From the IMG/VR virus record IMGVR_UViG_3300021197_001752, positions 82,706-146,705 of that record: a stretch of DNA of 64,000 bases. One strand, given 5' to 3'. Under the pieces are notes generated by a model. That model had not been told where the DNA came from, searched no databases, and saw only the letters and a list, made by a program, of their open reading frames with translations. Positions 54,734-63,643 of this stretch are shown piece by piece (positions within the stretch are counted from its first letter, which is position 1; every line of letters starts with the position of its first letter). Position numbers and translations under genes: made by a program. Source of the stretch: a virus.

Positions 54734-55483
54734 CTACGCCAGAAGCTCGTCAAAAGCCTTATCGATGTCGTTGGTTTCCGTCTCAGCCTTACCGCCATAC
54801 TTGGTAGTGCCCTCTGAAACGTCCGTGCTGCCACCCTCAAGCGTCTGATCGAGAAGCTTTTGTGCATCCTCAGTCGAAGTCTCTGGGAAGACTTCAGCGA
54901 AGACAGGCATGGTTTCCAAGATCGTATCGATCTCCTTGTCAGTCTTCATAAGCTTAGACGTCTTGCGCATTGGGCGGATCTCCGTGGTAGGATACATTTG
55001 TCCTGCCTTCTTGCCATACTCTAAACGAAGATCAGTACCCGAATGTGGATCAGTGATATCACCATAGTCTGGATCAAGCACGACGTTCAACAAAGACTCA
55101 TAAGTGGTCTTTGAGAAGCCCCAAATACGAACACCCTTTTCTTCTTCGCCACGAACGACGACGGGTGCAAATACTCGCATACGAGGGAAGAAGTTCCGAG
55201 CCTCTTGCTTGGAAGCTTCCGTGCCTTCGTTCCACAACTGATTGCCGAACTCAGCGATCGGATCGACCCGACCAAAGGTGCGTGGGCTAATCATGCTGGT
55301 GTTGTTATCAGCGCCCATGCGGTAATGGAAGAGGTAGTCACGGAATGGATCGCCATCCTTCGGACAAACGATACGAATAGTCTGTGTCCCCTCTTCTGGT
55401 TTCCAAAAGGTGTCGTTTGAACCGCCACCCTTATTAGTCAAGGCAGAGTGCTTCTGCCGCATCTTACTTAAGTCAATACCCAT
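54734..55483 (-). CDS. Single-stranded DNA-binding protein (T4 gp32-like)
   Basis: 249 aa. FWKPEEGTQTIRIVCPKDGD and FRDYLFHYRMG, then FFPRMRVFAPVVVRGEEEKG, form the OB-fold pattern of T4-type gp32 in marine phages. The C-terminus NDIDKAFDELLA is an acidic SSB tail. Coats single-stranded DNA and contacts helicase and recombinase. A promoter lies at 55521-55548. Confidence 0.75.
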   Translation of the reverse strand: MGIDLSKMRQKHSALTNKGGGSNDTFWKPEEGTQTIRIVCPKDGDPFRDYLFHYRMGADNNTSMISPRTFGRVDPIAEFGNQLWNEGTEASKQEARNFFPRMRVFAPVVVRGEEEKGVRIWGFSKTTYESLLNVVLDPDYGDITDPHSGTDLRLEYGKKAGQMYPTTEIRPMRKTSKLMKTDKEIDTILETMPVFAEVFPETSTEDAQKLLDQTLEGGSTDVSEGTTKYGGKAETETNDIDKAFDELLA

Positions 55484-55520
55484 TGTATTTCTCCTTTACT
55501 GGTTAGTTGACCTTGAGACC

Positions 55521-55548
55521 ATATTAGCACACTTTTTACGGTGTGTAA
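55521..55548 (-). promoter_or_regulatory. Sigma70-like promoter for SSB gene
   Basis: Minus strand TTACAC (55543-55548), 16 bases, TAATAT (55521-55526). The spacer contains a CACAC...GTGTG inverted repeat that could be an operator. Confidence 0.5.
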
Positions 55549-55587
55549 CGCTTTTAAAATCTTTTTTTGTTTTTACTGGCAATGCAG

Positions 55588-55797
55588 TTAGTTGTAGTGA
55601 TCGTTGTCTTCAAGAAGCTGACGCACAGCCTTGAGTCTGTATATAAAATAGAATATGGCAAAGATGTATCCAAAGGTAAATCCCGTGACTTCAGTTACTA
55701 CTATGTCATAAAAAATGCAAGCTGTCAAGAAAATAAGTATAAAATAATACCCACTAAGAAATGCCATAGCTCGCTTTGTTAGTTTACCGTTTTCCAT
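55588..55797 (-). CDS. Small membrane protein with two helices
   Basis: 69 aa. Two hydrophobic helices (FLSGYYFILIFLTACIF and TFGYIFAIFYFIYRL) and an acidic end. Upstream is the palindrome at 55820-55837. No clear ribosome binding site. Not recognised. Confidence 0.5.
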   Translation of the reverse strand: MENGKLTKRAMAFLSGYYFILIFLTACIFYDIVVTEVTGFTFGYIFAIFYFIYRLKAVRQLLEDNDHYN

Positions 55798-55819
55798 ATA
55801 GTAAGTATACTTCAGGTTG

Positions 55820-55837
55820 TTCTCTTTGTAAAGAGAA
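55820..55837. promoter_or_regulatory. Near-perfect 18-base palindrome
   Basis: TTCTCTTT-GT-AAAGAGAA: two eight-base arms with a two-base centre. It lies 23 bases upstream of the small membrane protein start. Likely a repressor site or short hairpin. Confidence 0.35.
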
Positions 55838-55862
55838 ATATATTCTTATTGTTATAATAGTT

Positions 55863-56276
55863 TTAGTCGAATTTGATTTCGAGTATCTTCTCTAGGATCA
55901 CTGGGATTGCCTTGAGGGCATTACCGTGTGAAACTATAACATGACTTCTATATTTTTCCCAGTCCAGCTTTAGGTGCTTGCCACGCTGGCCGCCGTGCTC
56001 TGCTTCGATAGCGAGGTTGAGCCCGTTGATCGTATAAAGAGTATTAGTCTTCTTCTTGCGATGTACTCTGATGGTGTAATATTCATTCTTGATGACTGCT
56101 TGTCCCTGCAAGGATGAATTATATGTTATGATTTTCTTTTTAGGATCAGACTTTTGCGACAGCACAAAGATAAATTTATTCGTCAAAGAGACCGTATCTA
56201 ATATTTTCTCTATTGCTTTGTCTATCTCTTCTTCTTCGCCACGTACAAACGTAGCTAGCAAAACTCCTCTATCCAT
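55863..56276 (-). CDS. Hypothetical protein, 137 aa
   Basis: 137 aa from ATG 56276 (AGAGGTAAAG upstream; GTG two codons earlier possible). Alpha/beta, with FVLSQKSDPKKKIITYNSS and EAEHGGQRGKHLKLDWEKYR. Not recognised; conserved-looking and possibly DNA binding. Confidence 0.55.
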   Translation of the reverse strand: MDRGVLLATFVRGEEEEIDKAIEKILDTVSLTNKFIFVLSQKSDPKKKIITYNSSLQGQAVIKNEYYTIRVHRKKKTNTLYTINGLNLAIEAEHGGQRGKHLKLDWEKYRSHVIVSHGNALKAIPVILEKILEIKFD

Positions 56277-56315
56277 TATCACTTTACCTCTTATATGTTG
56301 AGACTTCTCGCTCTT

Positions 56316-57146
56316 TTATAAATAGGGTGTGGATTGTGGAATATCCGTTAAGTACAAAGAATACCTAACACTCGTATCGCCTTTCATAGAGTATGCTTTG
56401 AAGTATGTGTTGGGATTCTGAGCTAATTTAAGAGTCTGGTGGTTCTTTATTTCCATGAGTACGGACGTTGTAAAGTCTTCCTCTGGGATTCCAAAGTAGT
56501 ATATCCTCTCCTTTACATCGGACTCTTCAAGTGGGTAAAGAAGGTGATCCTCTCCCGCATCAGAAAAATAACCCAAGCTCGCAATTCTAGTGGATTGCCT
56601 AGTGACCTCATAATTTGATCGATCAGGAGTTACGTGATCCATGTATATCAACATGCTAATCAGAGAATATATTTTATTGTTTAGTTCTGACTCTATTTCC
56701 TTGAGGGAAACCTTTTCTATATGCTTCTCCATCTCCTCCATAGAAATCATGTAAAACCGTTCAAATTGACCAGAGCGAGTCATCTCCTGTAGGACACCAA
56801 ATGTTATCTTATTGTTTATTTTTTCTGTTGGGCTGCACCAAGTCAAGCTCGGAGAAAGGAAAAGTATTGAACATGAACAACGCTTGATCATCTCCGCAAC
56901 CCTCAAGAAGCTTCCGTTAGATGCAGATGAGCCATTGATGATGATCATTACTTCATCATTCTTCCTATATTTTCTAAAAACTTTTGTCAAATTCTTAGAA
57001 TCAAACTTCTTTTCGTATGTCTCCATATCAGCATGACCACCTAGTGCTTCATCGCTGATTGTGTCAACCAAATAGTTCTTTTCGCTCTTAAAAGCTTCTG
57101 CTGTTTTACAAGCTGCGTCACCCAATCCTAGTATTCTATAAGCCAA
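56316..57146 (-). CDS. Possible divergent tubulin/FtsZ-like protein
   Basis: 276 aa. N-terminal RILGLGDAACKTAEAF resembles a nucleotide-binding first loop, MIIINGSSASNGSFLRVAEM sits where tubulins have GGGTG(T/S)G, and FLSPSLTWCSPTEKINNKIT with FERFYMISMEEMEKH follows the FtsZ order. The Gly-rich signature is degenerate. I recall a family like this ('GDAACKTAE', 'LQEYARSGVFER') in T4-like cyanophages. The fold assignment is low-confidence. Confidence 0.35.
   Translation of the reverse strand: MAYRILGLGDAACKTAEAFKSEKNYLVDTISDEALGGHADMETYEKKFDSKNLTKVFRKYRKNDEVMIIINGSSASNGSFLRVAEMIKRCSCSILFLSPSLTWCSPTEKINNKITFGVLQEMTRSGQFERFYMISMEEMEKHIEKVSLKEIESELNNKIYSLISMLIYMDHVTPDRSNYEVTRQSTRIASLGYFSDAGEDHLLYPLEESDVKERIYYFGIPEEDFTTSVLMEIKNHQTLKLAQNPNTYFKAYSMKGDTSVRYSLYLTDIPQSTPYL
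56317..56325 (-). promoter_or_regulatory. CTATTTATA motif, candidate phage promoter
   Basis: Minus strand CTATTTATA, 41 bases upstream of the ATG at 56276 and overlapping the stop of the gene at 56316. Confidence 0.4.
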
Positions 57147-58353
57147 GTTTTGTCTTCCTCATATCACCATAGTTTTTGCCAACACTAACATTGACTCCAT
57201 ACTGACCATATCTAGTTTGCGCCATTGTATTCATCATTTTTTCTATCAGTGGGCGATCAGCTAGCGATAGGTCTATGACAATAGCATCATGTAGGACGAA
57301 CGCCACTTCGCTGCTGCTGCCCTTGACAATATCCCAAACCTTCCTAAACTGCTCGTAACATAAGTCAGCAGTTGTAGATTGTATTAGGTAGTTGGTAAAT
57401 AAACGCTCGCTGACTGGTATCTCTCTGTGGTAGGGAGTCATAATTAAATTAACATCTAAGTGTTTAGATTTCAGTGCTTTGGTATCATAAACCTTTGCTA
57501 GCGAATTTCTCCACTTTTTCAGTTCTTCCGAGTTAGACCCATACAGCCAGGAAAAGAACAATACTTTTGATTCTTCTCGTGAAACTTGGCTATCAAAAAC
57601 GTTTTTTACGTTCCAATCGTGGACATCACCAGTTGGTTGCTCCTGCCCGCTGAGTGCCAACAGTGTCCGCAACTCAGCACCATTGAAGTCTAGCTCAACA
57701 AAAAGATCATTTGAGGGTACGATGATCTCTCGATGTTGTTTCTTCAGGGTGAATATCGGGAATGATCTCTGAGTACACGTTAGCCTACCAGTCCTAGTAG
57801 AGAAAAGATTGTACTTGATTTTAGTGTAACCCCTGTTGAGTCTCTCAAGAACCAATCTAGCACTTGGCTCATTTTTTATAGCCCGCACCTTCATCGGATC
57901 AATACTGATATCATAGGCCTCAACGTCACGAAGCATCTCTAGGGTAGATAACAGATGTCTGTAATTCGGCGGGCGCTTAGTGTTCTCTATGACCCAATTG
58001 CTAATTAGATTTTTCATGTTACAGAGATCTTTTAGGAATTTCTCTGGGATTAGCTCAAACAAGCAGTGCTGAGAGGTACTTATCTTGGCAGTAGCGTTTG
58101 CCTTAAAGAAGGCTTGCATCCTTTCCTTTACGATCTTCCACTCATCCGCCAGATGTTCAGGGCAAATCTCATCAAGGGTCTGACCTAAAACATATATCTC
58201 TGCATAGTCTACCCCTCGATAACCTTCCATGGATGCTGTGTACTTCCATGTTCTCGTTAGGTTTTCAGGAAACTCTTTTGGGTTGTACGTCATACTGCCA
58301 CCGTGAAAGATGCCAGAACACTCTTTTTTATCGTCTATGGTTTGGAATAACAT
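57136..58353 (-). CDS. Small family A DNA polymerase (PolA-like), no exonuclease domain
   Basis: 405 aa. Only the polymerase domain is present. FSTRTGRLT (184-192), motif A LFVELDFNGAELRTLLAL (Asp at 222), motif B SREESKVLFFSWLYG (R259, K263, YG 271-272) and motif C FVLHDAIVID (His355-Asp356) are present; the usual Glu after HD is Ala. No 3'-5' or 5'-3' exonuclease domain. AAAGGGATT before the ATG. With a DnaE-type polymerase elsewhere, this may be a gap-filling or repair enzyme. Confidence 0.8.
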   Translation of the reverse strand: MLFQTIDDKKECSGIFHGGSMTYNPKEFPENLTRTWKYTASMEGYRGVDYAEIYVLGQTLDEICPEHLADEWKIVKERMQAFFKANATAKISTSQHCLFELIPEKFLKDLCNMKNLISNWVIENTKRPPNYRHLLSTLEMLRDVEAYDISIDPMKVRAIKNEPSARLVLERLNRGYTKIKYNLFSTRTGRLTCTQRSFPIFTLKKQHREIIVPSNDLFVELDFNGAELRTLLALSGQEQPTGDVHDWNVKNVFDSQVSREESKVLFFSWLYGSNSEELKKWRNSLAKVYDTKALKSKHLDVNLIMTPYHREIPVSERLFTNYLIQSTTADLCYEQFRKVWDIVKGSSSEVAFVLHDAIVIDLSLADRPLIEKMMNTMAQTRYGQYGVNVSVGKNYGDMRKTKLGL

Positions 58354-58391
58354 AATCCCTTTCTACCACATAATTTATGTTTTGTTCAATT

Positions 58392-59678
58392 TTAATAGTT
58401 TGGAATCAATGAAGATGGATCAAAATCCTCGTCATCCTGCACATTCGTAGGTAGCGGAGCAAAAGGTCCAATTATTTCATTCTCTATGGTTCTGACCGCC
58501 TCTTTGTACCCTCTTGCAGTGGGCGCACCATGGGGCGTCATTGCGTCCATAATGTTATATAAATGCCGAAGTCTTTTCTTATCTTTATAAAGTTCTATTT
58601 TTATGCCTCGCTCGAACATCCTCATATAATAATGACCTCTTACAGCCCAGCGGTATTTATATTTACCCGTTACAAACGACTCATCCATCGTAGCGTCGCC
58701 TATTTGGTCTCTTTCGTATACCTTGCTAACTGAACCGCACTTATAATTTTCTTTTATGATCTGTTCAAACAAGTACGGATTTCTTTCTACGTAAGCATTG
58801 TACATATCTTTAAGGTACGCCGCTAAAATGTTCATATCAACAGGGCTAGTTATCTTATACATCGAATCTTGAATTATTGCAATGTTTTCTGTTATATTAT
58901 CTGTTAATTCTAGACCGCTTTTTGCTGCATAACGTTGCATAGCAGCAGAGCCCAAATTAGCGACCAAGCGCCAGGGTGCGTTCCTGTCAATTAAAAATCC
59001 AAACTGTTTTACGGTATCAGCAAAGAATAGGAAGTTTGGATCATTGATATACACTGAAGACTTCTCAAAATCATCCGAATAGTCACCTCTGCCTATATCA
59101 ATCACTAATCCTGTCGTGTATGGAGTGCAATAAGTGCTTTCAACGAATCCTGTCCTCGTAAGTGGCAATAATTTACCTAAATGCTTTGAAAAGCCGCCAA
59201 AAACTTCTAAAAATCCAGAAAAACCCTTTATTCTCTTGTTTTGCTTGCTAAAAATAAGAAATTGCTCTACAAAGACACTAAAAATCTTATCTTTCATAAA
59301 TCTATCGTATTCTTGGTTGACGCTACTCCAACCACGGGTCACTTCTAGGTTAGCAAACGGACCTCTAGGTACTATCTTGCCCTCTTTCAGGCAAGCGTCT
59401 AATTTATCAACCAAATCACCAAAAGCATCAGCTATAAAGCCTGGTGCGAACATGGCAGCGTTGTTTTTAGTGGCTTTTAGCGGCGAAAGAGTGCTTTCCC
59501 TAAGGGCTATAACCTCATTGTCGGTGTTCACTCTGCCGTACAACCTGTTGTCATCCCACAGAGATATATGGTTTGGAATAAGATCCTCAGGGAAAACCTG
59601 TTCATAGTAAGCCTTCTTCTCCCTAAAGCTGTCTGTTGAGCCAAGCGAGTTATTTCCAAAAGACACTGGTCTGGTCAT
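58392..59678 (-). CDS. Virion-associated protein, 428 aa
   Basis: 428 aa, no recognised domain. The ATG overlaps the stop of the hub-like gene (ATGA), so it is made with the tail genes. MTRPVSFGNNSLGSTDSFRE and an end DDEDFDPSSLIPNY. Probably a tail or baseplate component by position. Confidence 0.5.
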   Translation of the reverse strand: MTRPVSFGNNSLGSTDSFREKKAYYEQVFPEDLIPNHISLWDDNRLYGRVNTDNEVIALRESTLSPLKATKNNAAMFAPGFIADAFGDLVDKLDACLKEGKIVPRGPFANLEVTRGWSSVNQEYDRFMKDKIFSVFVEQFLIFSKQNKRIKGFSGFLEVFGGFSKHLGKLLPLTRTGFVESTYCTPYTTGLVIDIGRGDYSDDFEKSSVYINDPNFLFFADTVKQFGFLIDRNAPWRLVANLGSAAMQRYAAKSGLELTDNITENIAIIQDSMYKITSPVDMNILAAYLKDMYNAYVERNPYLFEQIIKENYKCGSVSKVYERDQIGDATMDESFVTGKYKYRWAVRGHYYMRMFERGIKIELYKDKKRLRHLYNIMDAMTPHGAPTARGYKEAVRTIENEIIGPFAPLPTNVQDDEDFDPSSLIPNY

Positions 59679-62338
59679 TTGTTATTGCTCCTCTTGCTGG
59701 TACTCTTTGGGGCAATTTCTTTATATGCCTGCCAGCGACAATCAAGCGTGGTTTTGAAGTCACCACCATTTAAATCATGAGTTACCTTGGTAATAAAATA
59801 ATAACCACCGATTCCAATTTTTATAGAGGCGTTCTCCATAGCATAATCAGCATCTATGTATACCATTTGGCCCTGCCAAAAGTGCGGGGCACCAACTAAA
59901 TCAACTGTAGCGTTTTGTGGCACTGTTGGGAAGTCTGCCGATCCGTCACGAATATTCATTGTCCTGATGTGCTCTGACACATCCATCTCGCTAAACTTGA
60001 TAGATTTTACAGGTCCTCTGCCAGCCGCTAAAACTAAGTGGTATATGCCCCTACCATTATCGACCTTTTCTTCGCCTGGAAGTGAGGGGTTCTGGACTAA
60101 GGAAAGAATCAAATAGTTGTTCAAGTCTTCCATATTGATGCTGCCCTCGGCTTCTCTTTTGACGGAAAATCCTCTTGGGTTTGTGGTATTCGTGTTGAAC
60201 TCTATTGATGATTTCGTATATTCTATTCCAGGCTTCAGTGCTTTACCGTTGACATTGGGTGCTGTAAAGGGGACAATGAATGGCTCAAATTTAGATTTAC
60301 CTTCACCAGTTAGACCTGCGTTCGACATCTCAGCAGCTACAAATTTCATGAAATCATCTATAAAGCCACGAAGGGGTATGTTGGTTACGTTTCTTTTTAC
60401 ATATTTCTCAAAAAAGAAGTATTCAAATGCCGCTAGCTGAATTGGTATATCAGCTATGCTAAAAGGGGTAAGTCCTTTGGCATTTGGCAAGTCAAGGAGG
60501 ATTGTGTCTAAGACTATTCTAAATGTTCCCTCTTTCTTATTTAAGTTATGAGTAAAGAATCCCGAACTATGGAATGCAGTATCTAGTATATCCCCAAGTC
60601 GAACAAATGTAATCGGCACCATGAAGGCGCTGTTTCCATCCTTGTCTTTATTTTTAGCTGCTGCGGCTGAAATTGTAAAGGGCACGCCAGAAGCTAAGCC
60701 GCCTCTTTGGTTTTTTCTCGACTCCTTGCTCGATGCACCAGCAGCGTCAAAAACTGCTGAACTGATTGAGGCTGCCAAAAAGGTTGGTGGGCTAGATAAG
60801 CCCCGTCCTCTTGATGCAGTTGTTTCAACAGAGGAAGATACTGATTCTTTGTCTGTATTTTCATCATTGAGTTCAGCAGAGATTCCAAGCTCAGAAGCTC
60901 TGACCTGGAAGGACATCACTCCCCCAGTTGCCTCAAGACGCTCTAAGAAATTCCTATAGACATTGCCCTTGATAGCATCACCAATTTTCTTATGTATCTT
61001 CTTAAACTTACTCAAAGTTTCACGAAGATGATTAAGTTCCTTACCGCTATCTGCTGATGATTGTAGCTTGACTATTTCAATATCTTTTTTGGTGATGTTA
61101 ATTAGGTGCTGCGTAATATCAGGATCTAAACGTATCCTAGCTTTATTCTTCGATAGTGCAGTTGCATTCTTAAGACCATTCCTCTTTTGCTGTATGAGGC
61201 TATAAAAGTACCCATCCTTTACACCTGCGTTTCTAATCCTCGGCAACTCTGCAAGTATGACCTCATGAATTGGCTTACCGAATATCTCCGTAACAGGCAG
61301 CAAGTTTTTTGACTTTGTGCTCGTCACACCAATTGGGTCGCCTTTACGATTCTTAATGTTATGGTGTGGTGTTGATCTTTGCACTTTCCATGGGTTTGTA
61401 AAAATGTTAGATTCATTTGCAGACATGGTATCATCAGCATAACCAGTCATCTCTATGGATAGCTTTATCTCACCTTGGTCACCAAAATCAATACTGTATT
61501 TATTAACGTTGAGTAGCAGCGTAAGGGCTGACCTTTCTAAGAAATTATATAAGTTTTTAGTTGGCACATTACCAGTGCGATCTTGTGGCAAATCTGCGCC
61601 CTTATTTGTAGCCCAGCCAATCACAGCTTTGAGTGGTGCTGGATCTATGCGCTTGGCGACAGGTCTTATCTTCTCTTCTGGTAATAACTTTATTCGCCCA
61701 GCCTTGTCTGGCTTTAGCCTAGCTGCCATTGCTTTGCGCTCTTGTGCTAAGGCTTGCATTTGTGTCTTGGGGTTATCTTGCCCACCTTTATTGTAAGCCT
61801 CACTCTTCTTCATCAGTTTTATCAAATGTAAGTAAGGACCCTGCGATAAGTCTGCCATGTTCTTAAAATACAATTCCATACTGGCTTGGACTGATTTGAA
61901 CTTGAATTTATTGTCGATCGATACATGGAACCTAGTGATGCCCACATCTCGACCCTTGGCTTGGCTAGCGAATATATCTAAATTGCCGCCCTCAGTTGCC
62001 TGGCTATATGTGGCTGATGTGTGACCGCTAAAGTGAACTGGCACATCTGGTCTAGGCTTTCCGTCAGTACCTTCACCCTGCCTCAAGAATAATCTTATCT
62101 TTGGCATCAGCCCACTCAACTGTGCTGGTAGTGCTCTCATATAAGCATCGATACCTGTAGTTTTATTAAATTGAGAGACAAGCTCACAAGGATCAAATTT
62201 AGTATGGATAAGATGCTTAGTGAACTTTGTGCCATTACTCTTATGAATTGCAGGCTCAAGGATCTTCAGGCTATTTATCAAATAAGCCTGTACGTTACCT
62301 CTTAGTACTGCATTATCTTGTTTATCATTGCTGGCCAT
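59675..62338 (-). CDS. Baseplate hub-like tail protein, 887 aa
   Basis: 887 aa. Near the C-terminus QMVYIDADYAMENASIKIGI and GGYYFITKVTHDLNGGDFKT with TLDCRWQAYKE form the 'yfITkv.h....g.f.T.l.c.w' ending common to phage hub/late-control-like baseplate proteins. Long helical and beta regions precede it. Its gene lies one base from the LysM-like baseplate gene. Confidence 0.55.
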   Translation of the reverse strand: MASNDKQDNAVLRGNVQAYLINSLKILEPAIHKSNGTKFTKHLIHTKFDPCELVSQFNKTTGIDAYMRALPAQLSGLMPKIRLFLRQGEGTDGKPRPDVPVHFSGHTSATYSQATEGGNLDIFASQAKGRDVGITRFHVSIDNKFKFKSVQASMELYFKNMADLSQGPYLHLIKLMKKSEAYNKGGQDNPKTQMQALAQERKAMAARLKPDKAGRIKLLPEEKIRPVAKRIDPAPLKAVIGWATNKGADLPQDRTGNVPTKNLYNFLERSALTLLLNVNKYSIDFGDQGEIKLSIEMTGYADDTMSANESNIFTNPWKVQRSTPHHNIKNRKGDPIGVTSTKSKNLLPVTEIFGKPIHEVILAELPRIRNAGVKDGYFYSLIQQKRNGLKNATALSKNKARIRLDPDITQHLINITKKDIEIVKLQSSADSGKELNHLRETLSKFKKIHKKIGDAIKGNVYRNFLERLEATGGVMSFQVRASELGISAELNDENTDKESVSSSVETTASRGRGLSSPPTFLAASISSAVFDAAGASSKESRKNQRGGLASGVPFTISAAAAKNKDKDGNSAFMVPITFVRLGDILDTAFHSSGFFTHNLNKKEGTFRIVLDTILLDLPNAKGLTPFSIADIPIQLAAFEYFFFEKYVKRNVTNIPLRGFIDDFMKFVAAEMSNAGLTGEGKSKFEPFIVPFTAPNVNGKALKPGIEYTKSSIEFNTNTTNPRGFSVKREAEGSINMEDLNNYLILSLVQNPSLPGEEKVDNGRGIYHLVLAAGRGPVKSIKFSEMDVSEHIRTMNIRDGSADFPTVPQNATVDLVGAPHFWQGQMVYIDADYAMENASIKIGIGGYYFITKVTHDLNGGDFKTTLDCRWQAYKEIAPKSTSKRSNNK

Positions 62339-62339
62339 C

Positions 62340-62684
62340 TTATGCCCTCATAATTCTTAAGACTTGTTCCAATGGTAGGGGTATATATACTGTCTCACCC
62401 AATACAAAATGAGCTTCTGTAGGCTTTTGATTGAATAATGCGATTACCCACCAAAGGGAAGGATCATTGTAATATTTGTTAGCTAGATTGAATAGCCTAG
62501 CTTTCGAGTCCCAAATGACTTCTATTATCTGAAGCTGCGCTATCTCATCGGTATCTGGGTATCTGAACACAGGAGTATCATAATGATTGAGCACTTTAGC
62601 ATCACGTTTGTTGTCTAGAAATTCTCTTTTATAGTTCTCATCATCATTCCTAATGACTTCTCTCTGGAAATATCTATTCTTCAT
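62340..62684 (-). CDS. LysM-like baseplate wedge protein (T4 gp53-like)
   Basis: 114 aa. The centre reads YNDPSLWWVIALFNQKPTEA and VLGETVYIPLPLEQV, a LysM-type segment ('W..IA..N......l..G..l.IP'). T4 gp53 and related baseplate proteins have this form; it would bind peptidoglycan or other baseplate parts. Located between two large tail genes. Confidence 0.65.
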   Translation of the reverse strand: MKNRYFQREVIRNDDENYKREFLDNKRDAKVLNHYDTPVFRYPDTDEIAQLQIIEVIWDSKARLFNLANKYYNDPSLWWVIALFNQKPTEAHFVLGETVYIPLPLEQVLRIMRA

Positions 62685-62700
62685 TGCTGCCTCCTACGTC

Positions 62701-63621
62701 CTACTTTGGTCGATACATGCCCACACGACCTTGTGGGGTTAGTGCAGAGCTTGTAACCTTATTCTTTTTAGCTGCCTTTATCTTGTCAGCTTTCCTGTTT
62801 TTACTATCGGGCGAGACGCCATCGGCGTTGGCATCCGTGCTAGGTGTACCTGACTGGTTATTGGTAGAATTTGAATCCGCCTGGCTTGGCTGTCCTGGGG
62901 GTGTTTGGAAAGCTGCGCCGTGTGGCAGGTTACGATCATATGGGTATTGCCCGTTCTTATCGCCTCGCCATTTCCAGTTTTCTCCATCCTTAAACCACCC
63001 AAGTTCATGTTCATGAAGAACATTGAATGTTATATTCATGGTATAACCTTTTGGATACATTTTGCCCTCTTTGTCTATAACAAAGCCGTGCTCGAAGTTT
63101 GGTGCAGTGTTGACAACGTTTATATACCCTAGAAGACCTTCTGCATTAGATCCCTGTATGAGGTTGCCAAATTTTATCCTCATCAAAGGAGCGGCTGAAA
63201 TTGTGCTTGTTCCAGTTTCACCGCTGCCATCATATGCTGGATACATAAAACTCTCAAGACGACTTATTTTCCCAAGGTTGAAAAGTGCATCGACTTCATC
63301 TTCTGCTACAATATCAAACGAAAAGTTAATTAATCTAGTGGTGCCCGTGTAGACAGCGATCTGGTCCATGCGACCATAAACTTTTGTGCCTTGGAACTCT
63401 GCATTGAAACTATCATCAAAGCTGGTTACCATAGCGGCAAATGTAACAGAGTAGCTAGTTGGTACGTGAGTAAACGTTATTCTTAGACCCTGATTGTATA
63501 GAGATGAAATTGCACCTCCTAGATCATTTGGAACATCCAGAACACCCTGTAAGGATTTTTGTTGCCTATCTGCCTGCGAATCTGGTTTAGGTAGATCAGT
63601 AGGTTTCTTAGTATTACTCAT
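62701..63621 (-). CDS. Tail/baseplate structural protein, 306 aa
   Basis: 306 aa. GLRITFTHVPTSYSVTFAAM, RLINFSFDIVAEDEVDALFN and FNVLHEHELGWF match a tail protein type seen near gp53/hub genes in contractile phages. The C-terminal part (ADGVSPDSKNRKADKIKAAK) is low-complexity and basic. Specific homologue not identified. Confidence 0.55.
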   Translation of the reverse strand: MSNTKKPTDLPKPDSQADRQQKSLQGVLDVPNDLGGAISSLYNQGLRITFTHVPTSYSVTFAAMVTSFDDSFNAEFQGTKVYGRMDQIAVYTGTTRLINFSFDIVAEDEVDALFNLGKISRLESFMYPAYDGSGETGTSTISAAPLMRIKFGNLIQGSNAEGLLGYINVVNTAPNFEHGFVIDKEGKMYPKGYTMNITFNVLHEHELGWFKDGENWKWRGDKNGQYPYDRNLPHGAAFQTPPGQPSQADSNSTNNQSGTPSTDANADGVSPDSKNRKADKIKAAKKNKVTSSALTPQGRVGMYRPK

Positions 63622-63643
63622 AATAGTTTACTGTGTCTCCATA

